DNA of 64,000 nt from Riptortus pedestris (taxonomy: Eukaryota; Arthropoda; Insecta; Hemiptera; Alydidae): positions 38,430,001 to 38,494,000 of the forward strand of contig CM032231.1 of the NCBI GenBank assembly GCA_019009955.1, read 5' to 3'. The notes beneath the pieces were generated by a model. It saw only the letters and a list, made by a program, of their open reading frames with translations. It had not been told where the DNA came from and searched no databases. Within the stretch, counting starts at the first letter, position 1. Each line of letters starts with the position of its first letter. Made by a program: the position numbers and the translations under genes. Shown in pieces: positions 1 to 11,583 of this stretch.

Positions 1-98
1 AATTCCTATTGCCCAGGTGGGAATCGAACCCACGTATCTAGGTTTGCAAAGTGAGATAAGTCCACCACATTAACTCACAAGGGTAACCTGAGCCCTCG
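1..98 (-). mobile_element. SINE head, cut by the window edge
   Basis: Read on the minus strand this is the tRNA-like head of the same SINE: GGGCTCAGGTTACC, TGTGAGTTAA, and a near-perfect B box in GGGTTCGATTCCCACC, followed by GGGCAATAGGAATT. The body would lie to the left of the window. It is not an intact tRNA gene because the acceptor ends do not pair and SINE body sequence follows. Confidence 0.75.
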
Positions 99-595
99 TA
101 ATTATTTTTGAAATAGTACTTAAAACAAGTAAATAAATTCCCCAGAGCAAATAAGTCCGTTGTTTTGGATTTTGATGAACACAGAAAAGAGACAACTATA
201 GAATCAATTGCCGGTCCTATTATTTTCTCTTTTCTATTTGAAAAGTTTTTTGTAATTTCAGGTTTGTGATATCGAATATTTATCATCTTTATACCTTTAA
301 GAAAAATGTGACTTCTGTGCTATATATTTTTCATTACAACTTTCATACAGAGAAGGCTTGTAAGATACTGAAATCTGACTAATTTCTTGACTTATAAACT
401 ATTTTGTTACAAGAAGGTTCTTAAGTCACCGGTATTGAAAATATGAGCCATCTTTGACAGCAACCAAGATTTATCAGTTAATAGTCGTAAGCACTTATGA
501 CAACGTTCATTATTTGTAGACATTACTTCAATTGAAAATTTTGTTTGAAACCAAAGAAATGACTAGATTACTTACAGAGTGTAGAGGTCATTTAG
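99..595. other. No feature seen
   Basis: AT-rich sequence with a chance minus-strand open frame that begins inside the SINE head. Nothing recognisable. Confidence 0.5.
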
Positions 596-823
596 AGACT
601 TGAGAATGCCCCTAAGGGCCGGCTTAAGAGTGAGATAGATGGCAATGGTGGGAGCACAGTCGAACAGCTGGTCCATTTGCTCGGCTATCTAGGGCGAAGG
701 GCTGATCGCCAGAATCGCCGGTACGTCCCGACCAACATCCCGCCACAAGTACCTACTTCAACAGCCAAATCCCTACCGCTGTCTGAGGGAGCCTCCTGCC
801 ACTCACCCCCACCTACTAGCCGC
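596..823 (+). other. GC-rich open stretch, unrecognised
   Basis: A 76-codon frame bounded by TAG (593) and TAA (824) reads, in part, GNGGSTVEQLVHLLGYLGRR, then NRRYVPTNIPPQVPTSTAKS. It is far richer in G and C than its surroundings and continues as GC-rich non-coding sequence to about 895. It has no in-frame ATG. It could be a scrap of a retrotransposon Gag-like region or of a host gene; no family was recognised. Confidence 0.25.
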
Positions 824-895
824 TAAGAGATCGGCTATCTTCGGCCTCGCTCGGCTTGTTACCATAGCACCCCGTAAGAGGGGTCGCTTCGTCAA

Positions 896-2934
896 GCCTG
901 CTTTAAGTCACACCAATCACAAAACAACTTCAACTAATGAATTACTCTTTATTTGTTCTCTTTTCCTTAACGAATATTAAGCCACCGATGCATCATTAAA
1001 TATTTGAAGAAAAAAAATAGAGAGTCTCTTTTAAATGAAATAAACAATAATAGTAATTACTTTCTACTATGGAAATATTAAGCAAAATTAGCTAGAATGC
1101 ACTCTGTACACTGCAGTTCATGACCCCAATTCCCGAACGATCCCTTGTCAGGTAAAGAGACAACTTTTTCCTCCCTTCCTTTATTATATTTAGAGCCACC
1201 CCTACAATATCTTTTTTATGATCTACCACAGGTCATGAAAGTAAGGTTTGGACAAAATGCCTGGAATTCTCAAATAGGAAAAAAATGGGATGGTTATTAT
1301 TACGGTATTTCTGCATGTGCTCAGCGAGATAATAATTTGAGGACCTTTTAAAGCAAAATGAAGCTTAAAAGTGATATTGAACACTTGAGTGAAATTATAA
1401 CTACAAACATCAATCAGGACATATAATAATACAGAATACCTTAACAATTAAGGCAGAAACTCTAAGGACTGATGTAACAAAATACGATTTGAATATGCAG
1501 AGAAATGACAAACACCATAGAAGCCAGTACGGGATTGACACAATTCACACATATTGATCAAGGTTGAGAAAAAAAAACAAAAAATAAAACAAGTATACAA
1601 GGAAATATTAATAACGTAAAATATTTAAAATTCGTAGGTATGTCCTTAGCATTCAGCAGGATTTTTCTTTCTAATTTTATTAGTGAGAAAAGTTTTGCAT
1701 TTTCTACAGGTTTATCCTCGTGGTAAATCGTCGCTCAGCAGCCCCTATAGCGTTACATTATTCTATTTTATCTTAACCTTAAACTAGCCTCGGGTTCCAT
1801 CATAACAACAAAATTTGTTTTTCCTTTTACTCTACTCTTCTGTGCTATTCGACATGAAACTCAACATTATAGGTAAGAACTAAGATTTATGTCCTTATAG
1901 TCATCCACCCCAACCATCTCTATCGGAGACCCGCTAGGCCCATATTTTCAATTTACTTTATTTTTCCTTTCTTCATTTCACCTTGGATTATTAATTTATT
2001 CTTTCTTTATTAATATCTATTTCTGTAAACTACTGAAACCACACTCCGGGAACCATATGTCACATATAAATAACACAGTGGCAATAGGTTCTATGATACA
2101 TAAATAAATTGAGAGAGAAGGGAGAGGTAATAGTTCGTACTTAACAATCTTTGTAATCTTAACAGATCACAAGCATACGACGTGGGAGAGAATAAGGGAG
2201 GGGTTGGCCCACCCTGTAACTTTTTAAATTATCTGTTTAGTAGTGGTAATTAAATAATTGTCTATAAAGAAAACAATATATAGCAATAGAAATCAATAAG
2301 AAATTCATTTATAGTAAAAACTATCCCCACTCCACAACATTTTGCCTATGAAACAGGAAACACTGGCAGAGACAAAAGATTCTAGTATAATATTAGCCTC
2401 AGTACGTACCAACAGAGCAGTAATAATTATAATTTTGGTATTATAATTGTTCTTTGATTAGCATAGAATAGTTCTTGATTAACACAGAATTCTATTGACT
2501 CAAAACAATGTTTAATAAAGCATTGCAGCAATCAATGGTAATTATTTATAATTAAATTCTTACCAACTTCCTCTAGCAAAGGTAATAGAAATGAATTGAT
2601 TTGTTTATTCCATTACGAAAATCGTGCGGGGCTGAACTGAAGACAACAAGAAAAAATGCAAACAACTAGGTTAATATCCCATTTAGAGTGAAAGTACAGA
2701 ACAAGAATGGTAATGCATGGTTTTGTTATTAATTTTGAGTACATATTTCGATCTCAGGTATACATATACGATTTCATATTAAACTCCTACTTCCTATCGT
2801 GTATCGATTAAAGAACACATCAATAGCATAAAGTGTTTAATGACGCCACACGTTGAATTTATCTCTGAATCTATCACTGTAAACGTCCAATTAAACTATA
2901 TGACCTATTTTACCCTTTAAGATTAAGTCCTTTT
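896..2934. other. No feature seen
   Basis: AT-rich, non-coding, with short C-rich patches near 1900-1935. The two overlapping short open frames near 1145-1447 are on opposite strands and show no protein-like pattern. Confidence 0.5.
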
Positions 2935-3215
2935 AATGTAGGTATATGAAAGAAATGGCTACTCTTCCAGTGTAACAATTTAATAAAACGGCAGAGCGCT
3001 TTCGATGCAGTACATCATCGTCAGTGCCCGAAGGTCCTGGATGTTGACCTGACGGCTCTTGGAACTAGACTAGTTAATTAGGTAGTTCTAAGGGCCGACA
3101 GGTCAACATTCAGGACTTTCGGGCACTGACGATGATGCACTGCATCGAAAGCGCTCTGTCGTTTTAATAAATTGTTATAGTGGAAGCGTAGCCATTTCTT
3201 TCATATACCTACATT
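2935..3215. mobile_element. Foldback element with long inverted arms
   Basis: The left arm starts AATGTAGGTATATGAAAGAA and continues through GAGCGCTTTCGATGCAGTA and TCATCGTCAGTGCCCGAAG. The right arm mirrors it and ends TCTTTCATATACCTACATT. The arms are about 125 bases each with few mismatches, around a short centre near ACTAGACTAGTTAATTAGG. It has no coding capacity. No clear target duplication was seen. Confidence 0.85.
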
Positions 3216-5074
3216 AGAAGTCCACCTGCCAGAATACCAACTCAGAATTAGGTTTTTTGCTGATGAATTCACTAATTGTTAATATGAAATCAGTAGGAGT
3301 AAGGATTTATAAATTAAAAAAGCAAATACTTCAATTACAATCATTTGTAAAAACCTCATTTTTTTACCTCCTAGGTAGGATGGACATCAAATAAAAAAAA
3401 TTGTAAATTGTAACAACTTCAAGAAAAATGTGCTAAACGTGGATAGTAACTTCTTTATTTTAGCATAGATTGAAATAACTTTCCAATTTTTTAATTATTC
3501 CACAACTTTGATCAACATTTTCCATCAAGCAGGGAGTACAAGAACCCCCTCCCCCTACAAATAACGCTCAACGGCTCCTATGATACTTTGCTTCATTGAT
3601 GAAGTATGAAATATATTTACATTTTAACATTACAACTGACTTAGCTTGCTGGCAAGCTACGGGTTGCGAACCGTCTCATTGTTGTGACGAATAAAAAGTG
3701 ATGGCAAAAGAAGCGGCATATGGTTGGATGATGATAGGAGATCGAGATTAGTAAGGCAGTCTAAATTGCATCCATCAACAGTATTGATATCCAGTGACAG
3801 TTTGAAGTATGATTCGTATATCAATTTAAAAGAGCCAAGAAAAAGATCGCACTAGCCTTTTACTGTTCAAAACTAAACAAATTTCATGAAAAACAGATAA
3901 GACAAATTCTGATCCATAGCTAAAGACTACCTATAGTTCTTCATAACCATCCATGTTTAAATAAAAATTAAATTCTCTAAATATAGAGTTTTTACAGAAA
4001 TACATCATTCACTTGATTTTTCATCATGGTCACATGTCGCTCTCAGCAAAATTGTGAGGCAGGCCTTGGACATTCATGAGTTTTTGAACCATAGATTTGC
4101 AAGATATTTCTCATTTTATCACAAACCAGCTATATTTGCTGCCTTGAAGGTACAGCCATGGGATGAAGTTCCAAATTCTCTAAAATTATGAATCACCCTT
4201 ATAAAAACATTGGTATCTACTGATAAGGAAAGTAACTTACTACTGATTCATAGAATACTATCAAGAACGCTAACAATAGGAGATAACATGTATGACAGTT
4301 TCTTATCACAAAAGTGAAGTTCACACTTTCACTAATGGTTTTCTACATTTTTGTAGCCAGAAATGTTTATTCCTCATCTACAAAGACCTTACCAGTGTAT
4401 TATGTCATTTACGTTTGGGTAGTACTTGATAAATAACCACAACAAATTGTAACTCATGGTTGTATAGTATTCTATATTGAACACAAGCAACTTAATAATT
4501 AATTATAAAAAAATAATATAATCACCTATTTTCAAAATTAAAAAATTTCATTTAATATATCAAATCAGTTTTTGGGGATTTATAAATTATATTAAAAATA
4601 AATTATAATAATATCTAGAAATTTTCTTACTATATTTATATTTCTTTTTTTTTTTTATCCAAATATGACGAGTAATTTTGTGATAACTAATATACAAACT
4701 TTATCCTATGGCTTTATTGCCTTTATAGCATAAAAAATGTACAAATAAACTAACAGAAATCTCAAACGAAAAAAAGGAAAATATTAATTATTTATCTAAA
4801 AATTAATGCATTATTTATGCTGGATAATGTATACGTAGGAATTACAGCACTTTACATTTAATGATTTTTTTTTTTAAAAGTGTGATAACTAAGTATGTGC
4901 TGACTAAACTATGTGATATTTAATTCCATTATGTTAAACATATATTTTACTAATCAGATAATAGAAATGAATGTGACATATCAGGTTATATTATCACCTA
5001 TGTTTGGAATAAACTTATTTCATTTTGTTACCATTCGAGAGACGAACGACATGCTACATTTGGATAACTGTAAA
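3216..5074. other. No feature seen
   Basis: AT-rich sequence with A and T runs between the foldback element and the first HINE-like copy. A fragment TTTTTTTACCTCCTAGGTAG near 3360 could be a tiny HINE relic. Confidence 0.45.
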
Positions 5075-5515
5075 AAGTCCGTCACGCAGGGGCTGCGTAA
5101 ATTAAGCAGATTTCCGGCGTGAGGTTTTGCAATAGAGAAATTTGCCTAACAATACCAGTAGTAGTAGTAAGGAATCTCTAGACTTATTCACGAGAGACGA
5201 ATAGTTACGGAAACAGCCGCACTAGCTCTCGGCGGTATGTCCCTAACATAGCCGACTCCTGCCGAACACACACCATACAAATATCTCGGTTAATATTCAA
5301 GATACAGAATAAATGTATAGAACAATATTTATAGTCACTTTAATTTGCAATAAGATTGATTCAATACAATGTTTCGATCCGACGCAAAATACCGGAAATA
5401 TTTCGAATTTTTAAAAAATCCCCCCCCCCTCCTTGATCTTTCTTTTTACATAAAACGATTAAATATGAAGTTTGGTAACGATCAAACAAAAATAGCGACC
5501 GCTAGAGCGTTAACA

Positions 5516-5572
<57 letters not shown>

Positions 5573-5694
5573 GAACGGACCTCATTTTCATCATCTCCTG
5601 GGTAGGATCGATGGACATTTGAGGAAATTGTTCAAAACTCGCGTTATGATTACGACCTCAATAGCTGATTTCCCTTAAGGGAAATCTGCTAAAA
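5075..5694 (+). mobile_element. HINE-like element, full-length copy (family reference)
   Basis: This is a clean copy of the window's most abundant repeat. It starts GTCCGTCACGCAGGGGCTGC, is followed by GTAAATTAAGCAGATTTCC, and ends GATTTCCCTTAAGGGAAATC plus TGCTAAAA. The AGCAGATTTCC block near the 5' end and GGGAAATCTGCT at the 3' end are subterminal inverted repeats, and the 3' end is a perfect palindrome. Core landmarks are TCTCGGTTAATATTCAAGAT, GCGACCGCTAGAGCGTTAAC, a (TA)n tract and GTAGGATCGATGGACATTTG. It has no coding capacity. Subterminal inverted repeats, a 3' stem-loop, a central microsatellite and no target duplication are the hallmarks of Helentron-derived HINE/DINE-1 elements; that classification is inference, while the repeat itself is certain. 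Confidence 0.85.
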
Positions 5695-5849
5695 CGAGAC
5701 AAATACAGGATTAAACTGTTAAAACTGTCATTACCGATATGTCAATACCTATTGATTACTAGAATTTAATATTTCACAATACATCTAATATTTAATATTT
5801 CACAATACATATTGACAACTAGAATTTAAGAAAGAAAAAATAAAATAAA

Positions 5850-6142
5850 AATTGGGGTTATGTGCCTCTTTCATTTTTAATCAAGAGGAACAGCCCCCCA
5901 GAAGAAATGATGAGTTGACTGTGGAATTAATTAGAGTAACTGTAGAATGGAGGACAAACCACACCGGTGGCTCTGACAGGTGGCAGTGTCCCAATGAAGG
6001 CCTTACCGGTAGCTTTGTCTCTCTCTTGCTACTTCTGATTGGACAGGGCATATGTTCCTCAGCATATGCCCAACGGGCAGAACAACGGCATTGCTCAACA
6101 CATCCTCTTATTAAATCTCCCGCTGGCCAAGTGGTATCCTAA
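5850..6142. other. GC-richer block open on both strands, unrecognised
   Basis: The plus strand has a 96-codon frame from a TTG (with SLLLLLIGQG), and the minus strand has a similarly long frame (with PCPIRSSKRETKLPVRPSLG). It contains the hairpin GGGCATATG-TTCCTCAG-CATATGCCC near 6046. Open frames on both strands suggest composition rather than a gene. It sits between two HINE-like copies. Confidence 0.2.
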
Positions 6143-6307
6143 TCACTTCCTAATCGTGTACGCTATGCTAGTATTGTAAAGACCGTGAATAAGTATGTAT
6201 AACATGCTTCAAGCACGACATAAGTTGCTCAAGATGTTAGTGCCACTGTCTTATGCCACAACAAAACCAGATTGACAATTTGTTTAAAGTTAAATCACTA
6301 TTCTTCT

Positions 6308-6408
6308 ATCAGATTTCCCTTAAGGGAAATCAGCTATTTAGGTCGTAACCATTTTTTCAAGTGTCCATCGATCCTACACCCAGCAATTGACGAAAATGAG
6401 GCCCTTTC

Positions 6409-6458
<50 letters not shown>

Positions 6459-7076
6459 CCAATATTATTGCAAATTAAATGCACTATAAATATTGTCATA
6501 TACATTTACATCTAATGTCTATCTTGAATAATTAACCGAGATATTTGTATTTTTCAGTTTTCAGCCTTCAGCAAACCCCTCTCCTACTTAAGTGATATTA
6601 ATAATAAGCTGTCGTATCATGAACCACTTTATTCCAAAGTTAAAAACCAAATGTAGTTTTCATTGAGCTTCTACTGTGTAAGATATATGCAAATGCGCTC
6701 TGTTGATCCCTCCCTTCATTAGTTCTTGGACTACTAAAATTTGAGTGAATGAGATAAAAATTATTCTGATTCGTTATAAACTACAGTACTAGATATAGTA
6801 AATAGTTTTAATAAAATTAATATGATATATTCAGGTAATTGTGTTTTTATTTCCGGTGAAGGATATTTCTAGCTATCTGTTCAGCTCTGAGCGGTTGGCA
6901 GACCTGTTTGTTTACAATTCAGATGCTTTCCACTGGGAGGTTATTAAAATTGACTGAATGATTTCTCATTACCGTTTCTATTTATTCACTTAATATTCAA
7001 GATGGAGTTATCTATTGTAAAACTTCACGTAGGAAATCTGCTTAGTTTATGCAGCCCCTGTGAAATGGACTTTTTG
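6308..7076 (-). mobile_element. HINE-like element, long variant
   Basis: Read on the minus strand it begins GTCCATTTCACAGGGGCTGC and ends with the GATTTCCCTTAAGGGAAATC palindrome. It has the (TA)n tract and a longer middle with AATAAGCTGT-type sequence. The GACCGCTAGAGCG segment next to the microsatellite is missing. Confidence 0.82.
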
Positions 7077-8834
7077 GTTTTCTTAGCACAAAGAAGAGTT
7101 CTTCCTCAACAACGAGATATATAACATTCCCCAAACAGAAGGCATTCCAATCTTCTTTAGGACAATGATAGTCAAAACAGCAGCAAACAATTTTAGATCA
7201 GTAACTGCGACCATCCCAAAGTGAATCGTACGAAGAGTCACACAAACTGATGAACTAACCTTATTGCACAGCAGAACATAGGAGCCAAACATGGCAGCCG
7301 GAGGATTAAGAATATTTTAACTAACAGACTACAAAATAAGCAATTTATCTTATTAAGAGTAAGTTACATGCCAAATGGTCTCACCATCCTCCTTATACAG
7401 GTTTTATAAAAAGTCTAAAACCCCTATATCTTTCATAAATGGCAGTTACAAAATGAACAACACCAATAGTTTCAAACTAGTCGAAGAACAGGCCCAGAAA
7501 AAAAAAAATTCTTATATATTTTTCATATGCGACATCTATATATATGGTACTTACAAAAATGAGCAAACCCTATAGTTTAAAACTGATCCGTTTGGGAGCT
7601 CACAAAACGAAGAATACTATTTGATATGTATGACAGACAGACTGTCCCCAACGTATTCATTCATGCCATATATAACAAAAGTTCAACTCCTGGTGATTCA
7701 GACTCTCTGAAAATGGAATCCAAGAGATAAAACAATAGGCGGCGAGCTGATTGGTCTCAACATCTCTATTGAAAATCACTACGACAGAGATCACGAGAAT
7801 CTTAAATATTGTCTATTTACGAAATAAAAATACGAAGTAATCCATCAATCAAAAGTTGGTGTGACAGTATGGGGGCGTACTTTCCCCGCCCTGTGCCCTA
7901 ACTGATGAAGGATATCATAATTAATTAGCAAACTAGAGCTATTGTGTCCGATAAAAAATATTGAAAAGGATATTCGGACATTGCCAAACGATTAATAATG
8001 GAACAAAAGATGTAGAAATAGTTGGTATATATTAAAAATTAATAAGACACCTAAATATTAGTTGCTATGTCTCTTGCTGTGACTGAGAACATATCGCTGG
8101 TCTAAAAGAACAATAATGCAACTGCTACTACTGCAATTTTACAAGAGACTCAAAAGAAGAAGAAAAAAATGTTAGAAATATCAGCAGTGAAAATTAATTA
8201 AGTGACTGAAATAATGACAGAGGTGTATGCATAGTACTTATTTGTTTACATTTTATTTAATTTATTTATTTGTTTATTTATTTTATTTAATGACTTGGAA
8301 TAAATCATTATTAACTTTTAAACCTTAATTTTGGACCCTTAGTCAATTATGTCATTGGTCCCCCTATATTTTTTCTTGCTTTATAACACAGAACTCTATT
8401 TCTTGTATGTTAAATACAATAACATCGTTGGTCCAACATAAGCTTCAAAGCTTTGTGATATCATTACACATTAAAACTCATTTAGACAAAAAAAAACTGA
8501 AGTTAAGTCACTGTTCTTCTGGAACACAGATATGGTCATTTGTAAGTGTAAGACACTCCCATCTTATTTAAAAATTGTTCTTCGTAGCGATGTAGTCTCA
8601 GGAATCAGTACCATATGGAGGAAGTTGTCCTAAGGAAATACTACATCACTGAAGCGTCCCGAGTATACTCAAAATCAGGAGTAAACGATTGAAGTATCAA
8701 ACGGAATGGTTAAATAACATATTTTTGAACAAACACACAGTACGTTTTTAGTTTTTATGATTTTAAAGTTCAACGCTCACCCAAACCGCAACTCCTGTCC
8801 CAATTTCCCGAAATGGTTCAATTATCGAAAGGAG
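7077..8834. other. No feature seen
   Basis: AT-rich and non-coding. A small inverted repeat (TGTCCGATAA ... TATTCGGACA) lies near 7945-7982. Confidence 0.5.
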
Positions 8835-8990
8835 GCTAGACAGAAATTGCGGGGACTAGAGCGTAATTCTAGGCAGGATCGACGGACATTTGAAGGATTT
8901 TTTCGGAAATCAAGTCATCACTAGCACAACTTCAATAACTGAACTTTCATAGGATAACTCCTATAATTGAAGAGTAACTAGCAATCCTCC
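8835..8990 (+). mobile_element. HINE-like element, degraded 3' part
   Basis: It contains AGAAATTGCGGGGACTAGAG, GCAGGATCGACGGACATTTG and an AACTTCAATAACTGA relic of the CCTCAATAGCTGA end. Confidence 0.55.
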
Positions 8991-8999
8991 TAGTTGTAA

Positions 9000-9480
9000 A
9001 GAATCAGTGACACAAGGGCTGCGTAAACTAAGCAGATTTCCCACTTGCTGGTGTGACACACTGGCAATCTTATCTCCCCCTCTATTCCCTATTTTTATAA
9101 AAAATTTGAAATGTACTCAGTTACATACAGTAAAAATCATAAGATTATAAGTAGGGGTCTACTTAGTCTGAAAAAATAAAAATACATCTAACTCGCTAAA
9201 TATTGGTGATAAGAAAAATATATATTTAACAATAATCGTAGAAAATTAAAATTCCAACAAGATTATTTATATGAGCCTTTTGGATCCAACATATAGTATC
9301 CGAGATATTTCACATATTCAATTATTCTCGCCAGAATACATCCATTACCTAATATGGTTTTCGATGTTAAATGAAACGGTTAAATATGGACTATGGTAAA
9401 GATCAAATAAACATTTTCAATTCAAGATCGTAAAAAGCCCCTCAAACTCATCAAATTTCAGCCATTAACGTACTTGATCT
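9000..9480 (+). mobile_element. HINE-like element, degraded 5' part
   Basis: The 5' end GTGACACAAGGGCTGCGTAA and ACTAAGCAGATTTCCCAC is clear. The interior is decayed but keeps GATCCAACATATAGTATCCG and a GGTAAAGATCAAATAAAC block. The 3' end is missing, and the next copy follows in opposite orientation. Confidence 0.6.
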
Positions 9481-9570
9481 TTAGTTTTGCAAGAAACGGA
9501 AATCTTCTAATACAATAAAATTGCCAAAAAAGGCTGTAGGTTAGGTTCTTATAAAGGTATTTTATGTTTT

Positions 9571-9685
9571 AGCAGATTTCCATTAAGGGAAATCAGCTAT
9601 TGAGGTCGTACTCATGACGCGAGTTTCGAAAAATTTCTTCAAATGTCCATCGATCCTACCCAGGAGATGACGAAAATGATATATC

Positions 9686-9739
<54 letters not shown>

Positions 9740-10123
9740 CTGTTAACGCTCTAGCGGTCGCAATTTTCGTTTGCTCGTTACCAACCTCGATATTTAAACG
9801 TTTTATGCAAAAATAAAGATCAAATTCGTTAATGGCTGAAATCGGACCAGTTTTCGAAAATTCAAAATATCTCCGTTAATATACGTCGGATCGAAAAATT
9901 GTATAGAATCAATCATATTGCAAATGAAATTTACTATAAATAATGTTATATACATTTATTCCGTATCTTGGATATTAACCGAGATATGTGCATTTTTCTG
10001 TTTTCAGCTTTAGTTCGGGCCATTCCCATAACTGTTTGGCTCTCTATTCTGAAATTTCTCTACTGTAAAACTTCACGAGGGAAATCTGCTTAGTTTACGC
10101 AGCCCCTGCGTGACGGACTTTTA
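9571..10123 (-). mobile_element. HINE-like element, full-length copy
   Basis: On the minus strand it starts GTCCGTCACGCAGGGGCTGC and ends with TCTGCTAAAA. All landmarks are present, including GCGACCGCTAGAGCGTTAAC, a (TA)n tract of about 20 units and GTAGGATCGATGGACATTTG. It is one of the best-preserved short-form copies. Confidence 0.87.
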
Positions 10124-10914
10124 ATTCATCATATGTATGATTAAAATAAATGCAATTAAAAAATATGGCATATATAATATAATAATAAGAATATTACTTA
10201 TGAAATGCAGGATGCTTTGATTGTGTGTTTGATTCCCAAGATTATTTTTTGCAGTAGTAATTGTATTGTTTTAAAATGAGAATGAATATTTCATTTTCCC
10301 AATATCATAAACATGAAAACATTTAATCGTGAATTCAGAATTTATTGTTCCCCCTTTGTCTGCAAATAAAAACCGAGGAATGGGGAAAAAAATAGATAAA
10401 TATGATATTATATTCTCTAACTACGTTTTTTTTTTTTTTTAAATAGGAAAATTAAACTTATTTATTTAATAAGTAAAATTGTTTCTAAGAATATAAAATT
10501 GGAAAACGGGGTAATTTTTTATTCTATAGAGCATATTAGGGAGTGTAAAAACTCAAGAGAAGACAATGAAATTGAGATCGCTATTTATGATAAATGTATT
10601 TATGTAAAATTCTCTTCAAACTAATGGGCTATCTGATACCATAAATGCAAATTAGTAAGTTTGTTTGGAAAACGTGAATCACAAGAAAAGGCCTATGACT
10701 ATTTAAACTGTTGACACAACATCCTATGAAGGGTCAAGCTCAGCCACACAAGGTCACGGATGGTTGTATATAAAACCATATCTGTGTTTTGATATTGCCA
10801 AACTGTAGTAAAATAGCGAATCAAAAACAACAATTGACTCAATGTCTTTACACTGCATCTCTAGGCATCTGAGTTATCAAGAATGACAGGGCTGAAGGGA
10901 TTGTCGGACTGCTC
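10124..10914. other. No feature seen
   Basis: AT-rich with a T run near 10428. No coding or repeat signal recognised. Confidence 0.5.
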
Positions 10915-11085
10915 AAGATTAGAAGAAGGAAAAGAGGCAGACCAAGGCAAAGATGGGATTCATGACTATGAGGAAGACTTGTAGCGGTTGTGTATTCATA
11001 TCAGGAAAACCCTGGTTAGAAGTTCTGAGGCATGGACTAAAAGAGTGGTGCCTGAGCTCCAGGACATTCAAGACCTCAAGTGCCA
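10915..11085 (+). pseudogene. Decayed LINE (non-LTR retrotransposon) C-terminal fragment
   Basis: The frame from about 10918 reads IRRRKRGRPRQRWDS and then stops; a neighbouring frame continues HDYEEDL. RRKRGRPRxRW followed by an acidic stretch is the usual end of many LINE reverse transcriptases. Several stops and a frameshift show it is dead. No reverse transcriptase core was found upstream. Confidence 0.55.
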
Positions 11086-11141
11086 TGCAAGTATGTAATC
11101 TGAAACCGTGTTTTAGGTCTTCAAGTAGGGTTTGTATTGAA

Positions 11142-11194
11142 GTTAACGATCAAACACAAATTGCGACCGCTAGAGCGTTAGCAGACACATGACT

Positions 11195-11277
<83 letters not shown>

Positions 11278-11415
11278 TCGTATATATATTTAGTTTTGAA
11301 CTGACCTTATTTTTGTCATCTCCTGGGTAGGATCGATTTTTCGAAAATCGTATCATGAGTACGGCCTCAATAGCTGATTTTCCCTATCTGCTTTTGCATT
11401 AATCTGCTAAAACAG
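11142..11415 (+). mobile_element. HINE-like element, 3' half with compound microsatellite
   Basis: It begins at AACGATCAAACACAAATTGC, continues with GACCGCTAGAGCGTTAGCAG, then a compound (CA)n-(TA)n microsatellite, TCCTGGGTAGGATCG and a damaged palindrome before ATCTGCTAAAAC. The 5' half is absent. Confidence 0.8.
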
Positions 11416-11423
11416 TAGGGATA

Positions 11424-11583
11424 ATAGTAAAGGTTATGGTCTGTTAACTATTATTTATTAGTGATAGATAGTTTTGGGAAACGTTACATCCTGTCCTTTT
11501 GTAAATCAAATGCACAGGAGATCCTAAGAAGATACAGGCCATAAGTCGCAAATGAAATATAAGGCTTAAAAGACTTTTAGCGG
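11424..11583 (+). repeat. Unclassified dispersed repeat, copy 1
   Basis: It shares GTTAACTATTATTTATTAGT, GATAGATAGTTTT and a TCCTAAGAAGATACA...CGCAAATGAAATA block with 12700-12843. It has no coding capacity or clear ends. Confidence 0.75.

Noticed and set aside
1..98. Possible tRNA gene
   Set aside because: A and B boxes are present but there is no paired acceptor stem, and SINE body sequence follows the head in the other copies.
38..286. 82-codon minus-strand open frame at the left edge
   Set aside because: It overlaps the SINE head and AT-rich sequence with no protein pattern.
7945..7982. TGTCCGATAA ... TATTCGGACA inverted repeat
   Set aside because: Too short and isolated to call an element; plausible by chance in 64 kb.
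11150..11356. Minus-strand frame with Cys-Val and Ile-Tyr runs
   Set aside because: Translation of the compound CA/TA microsatellite in a HINE-like copy.
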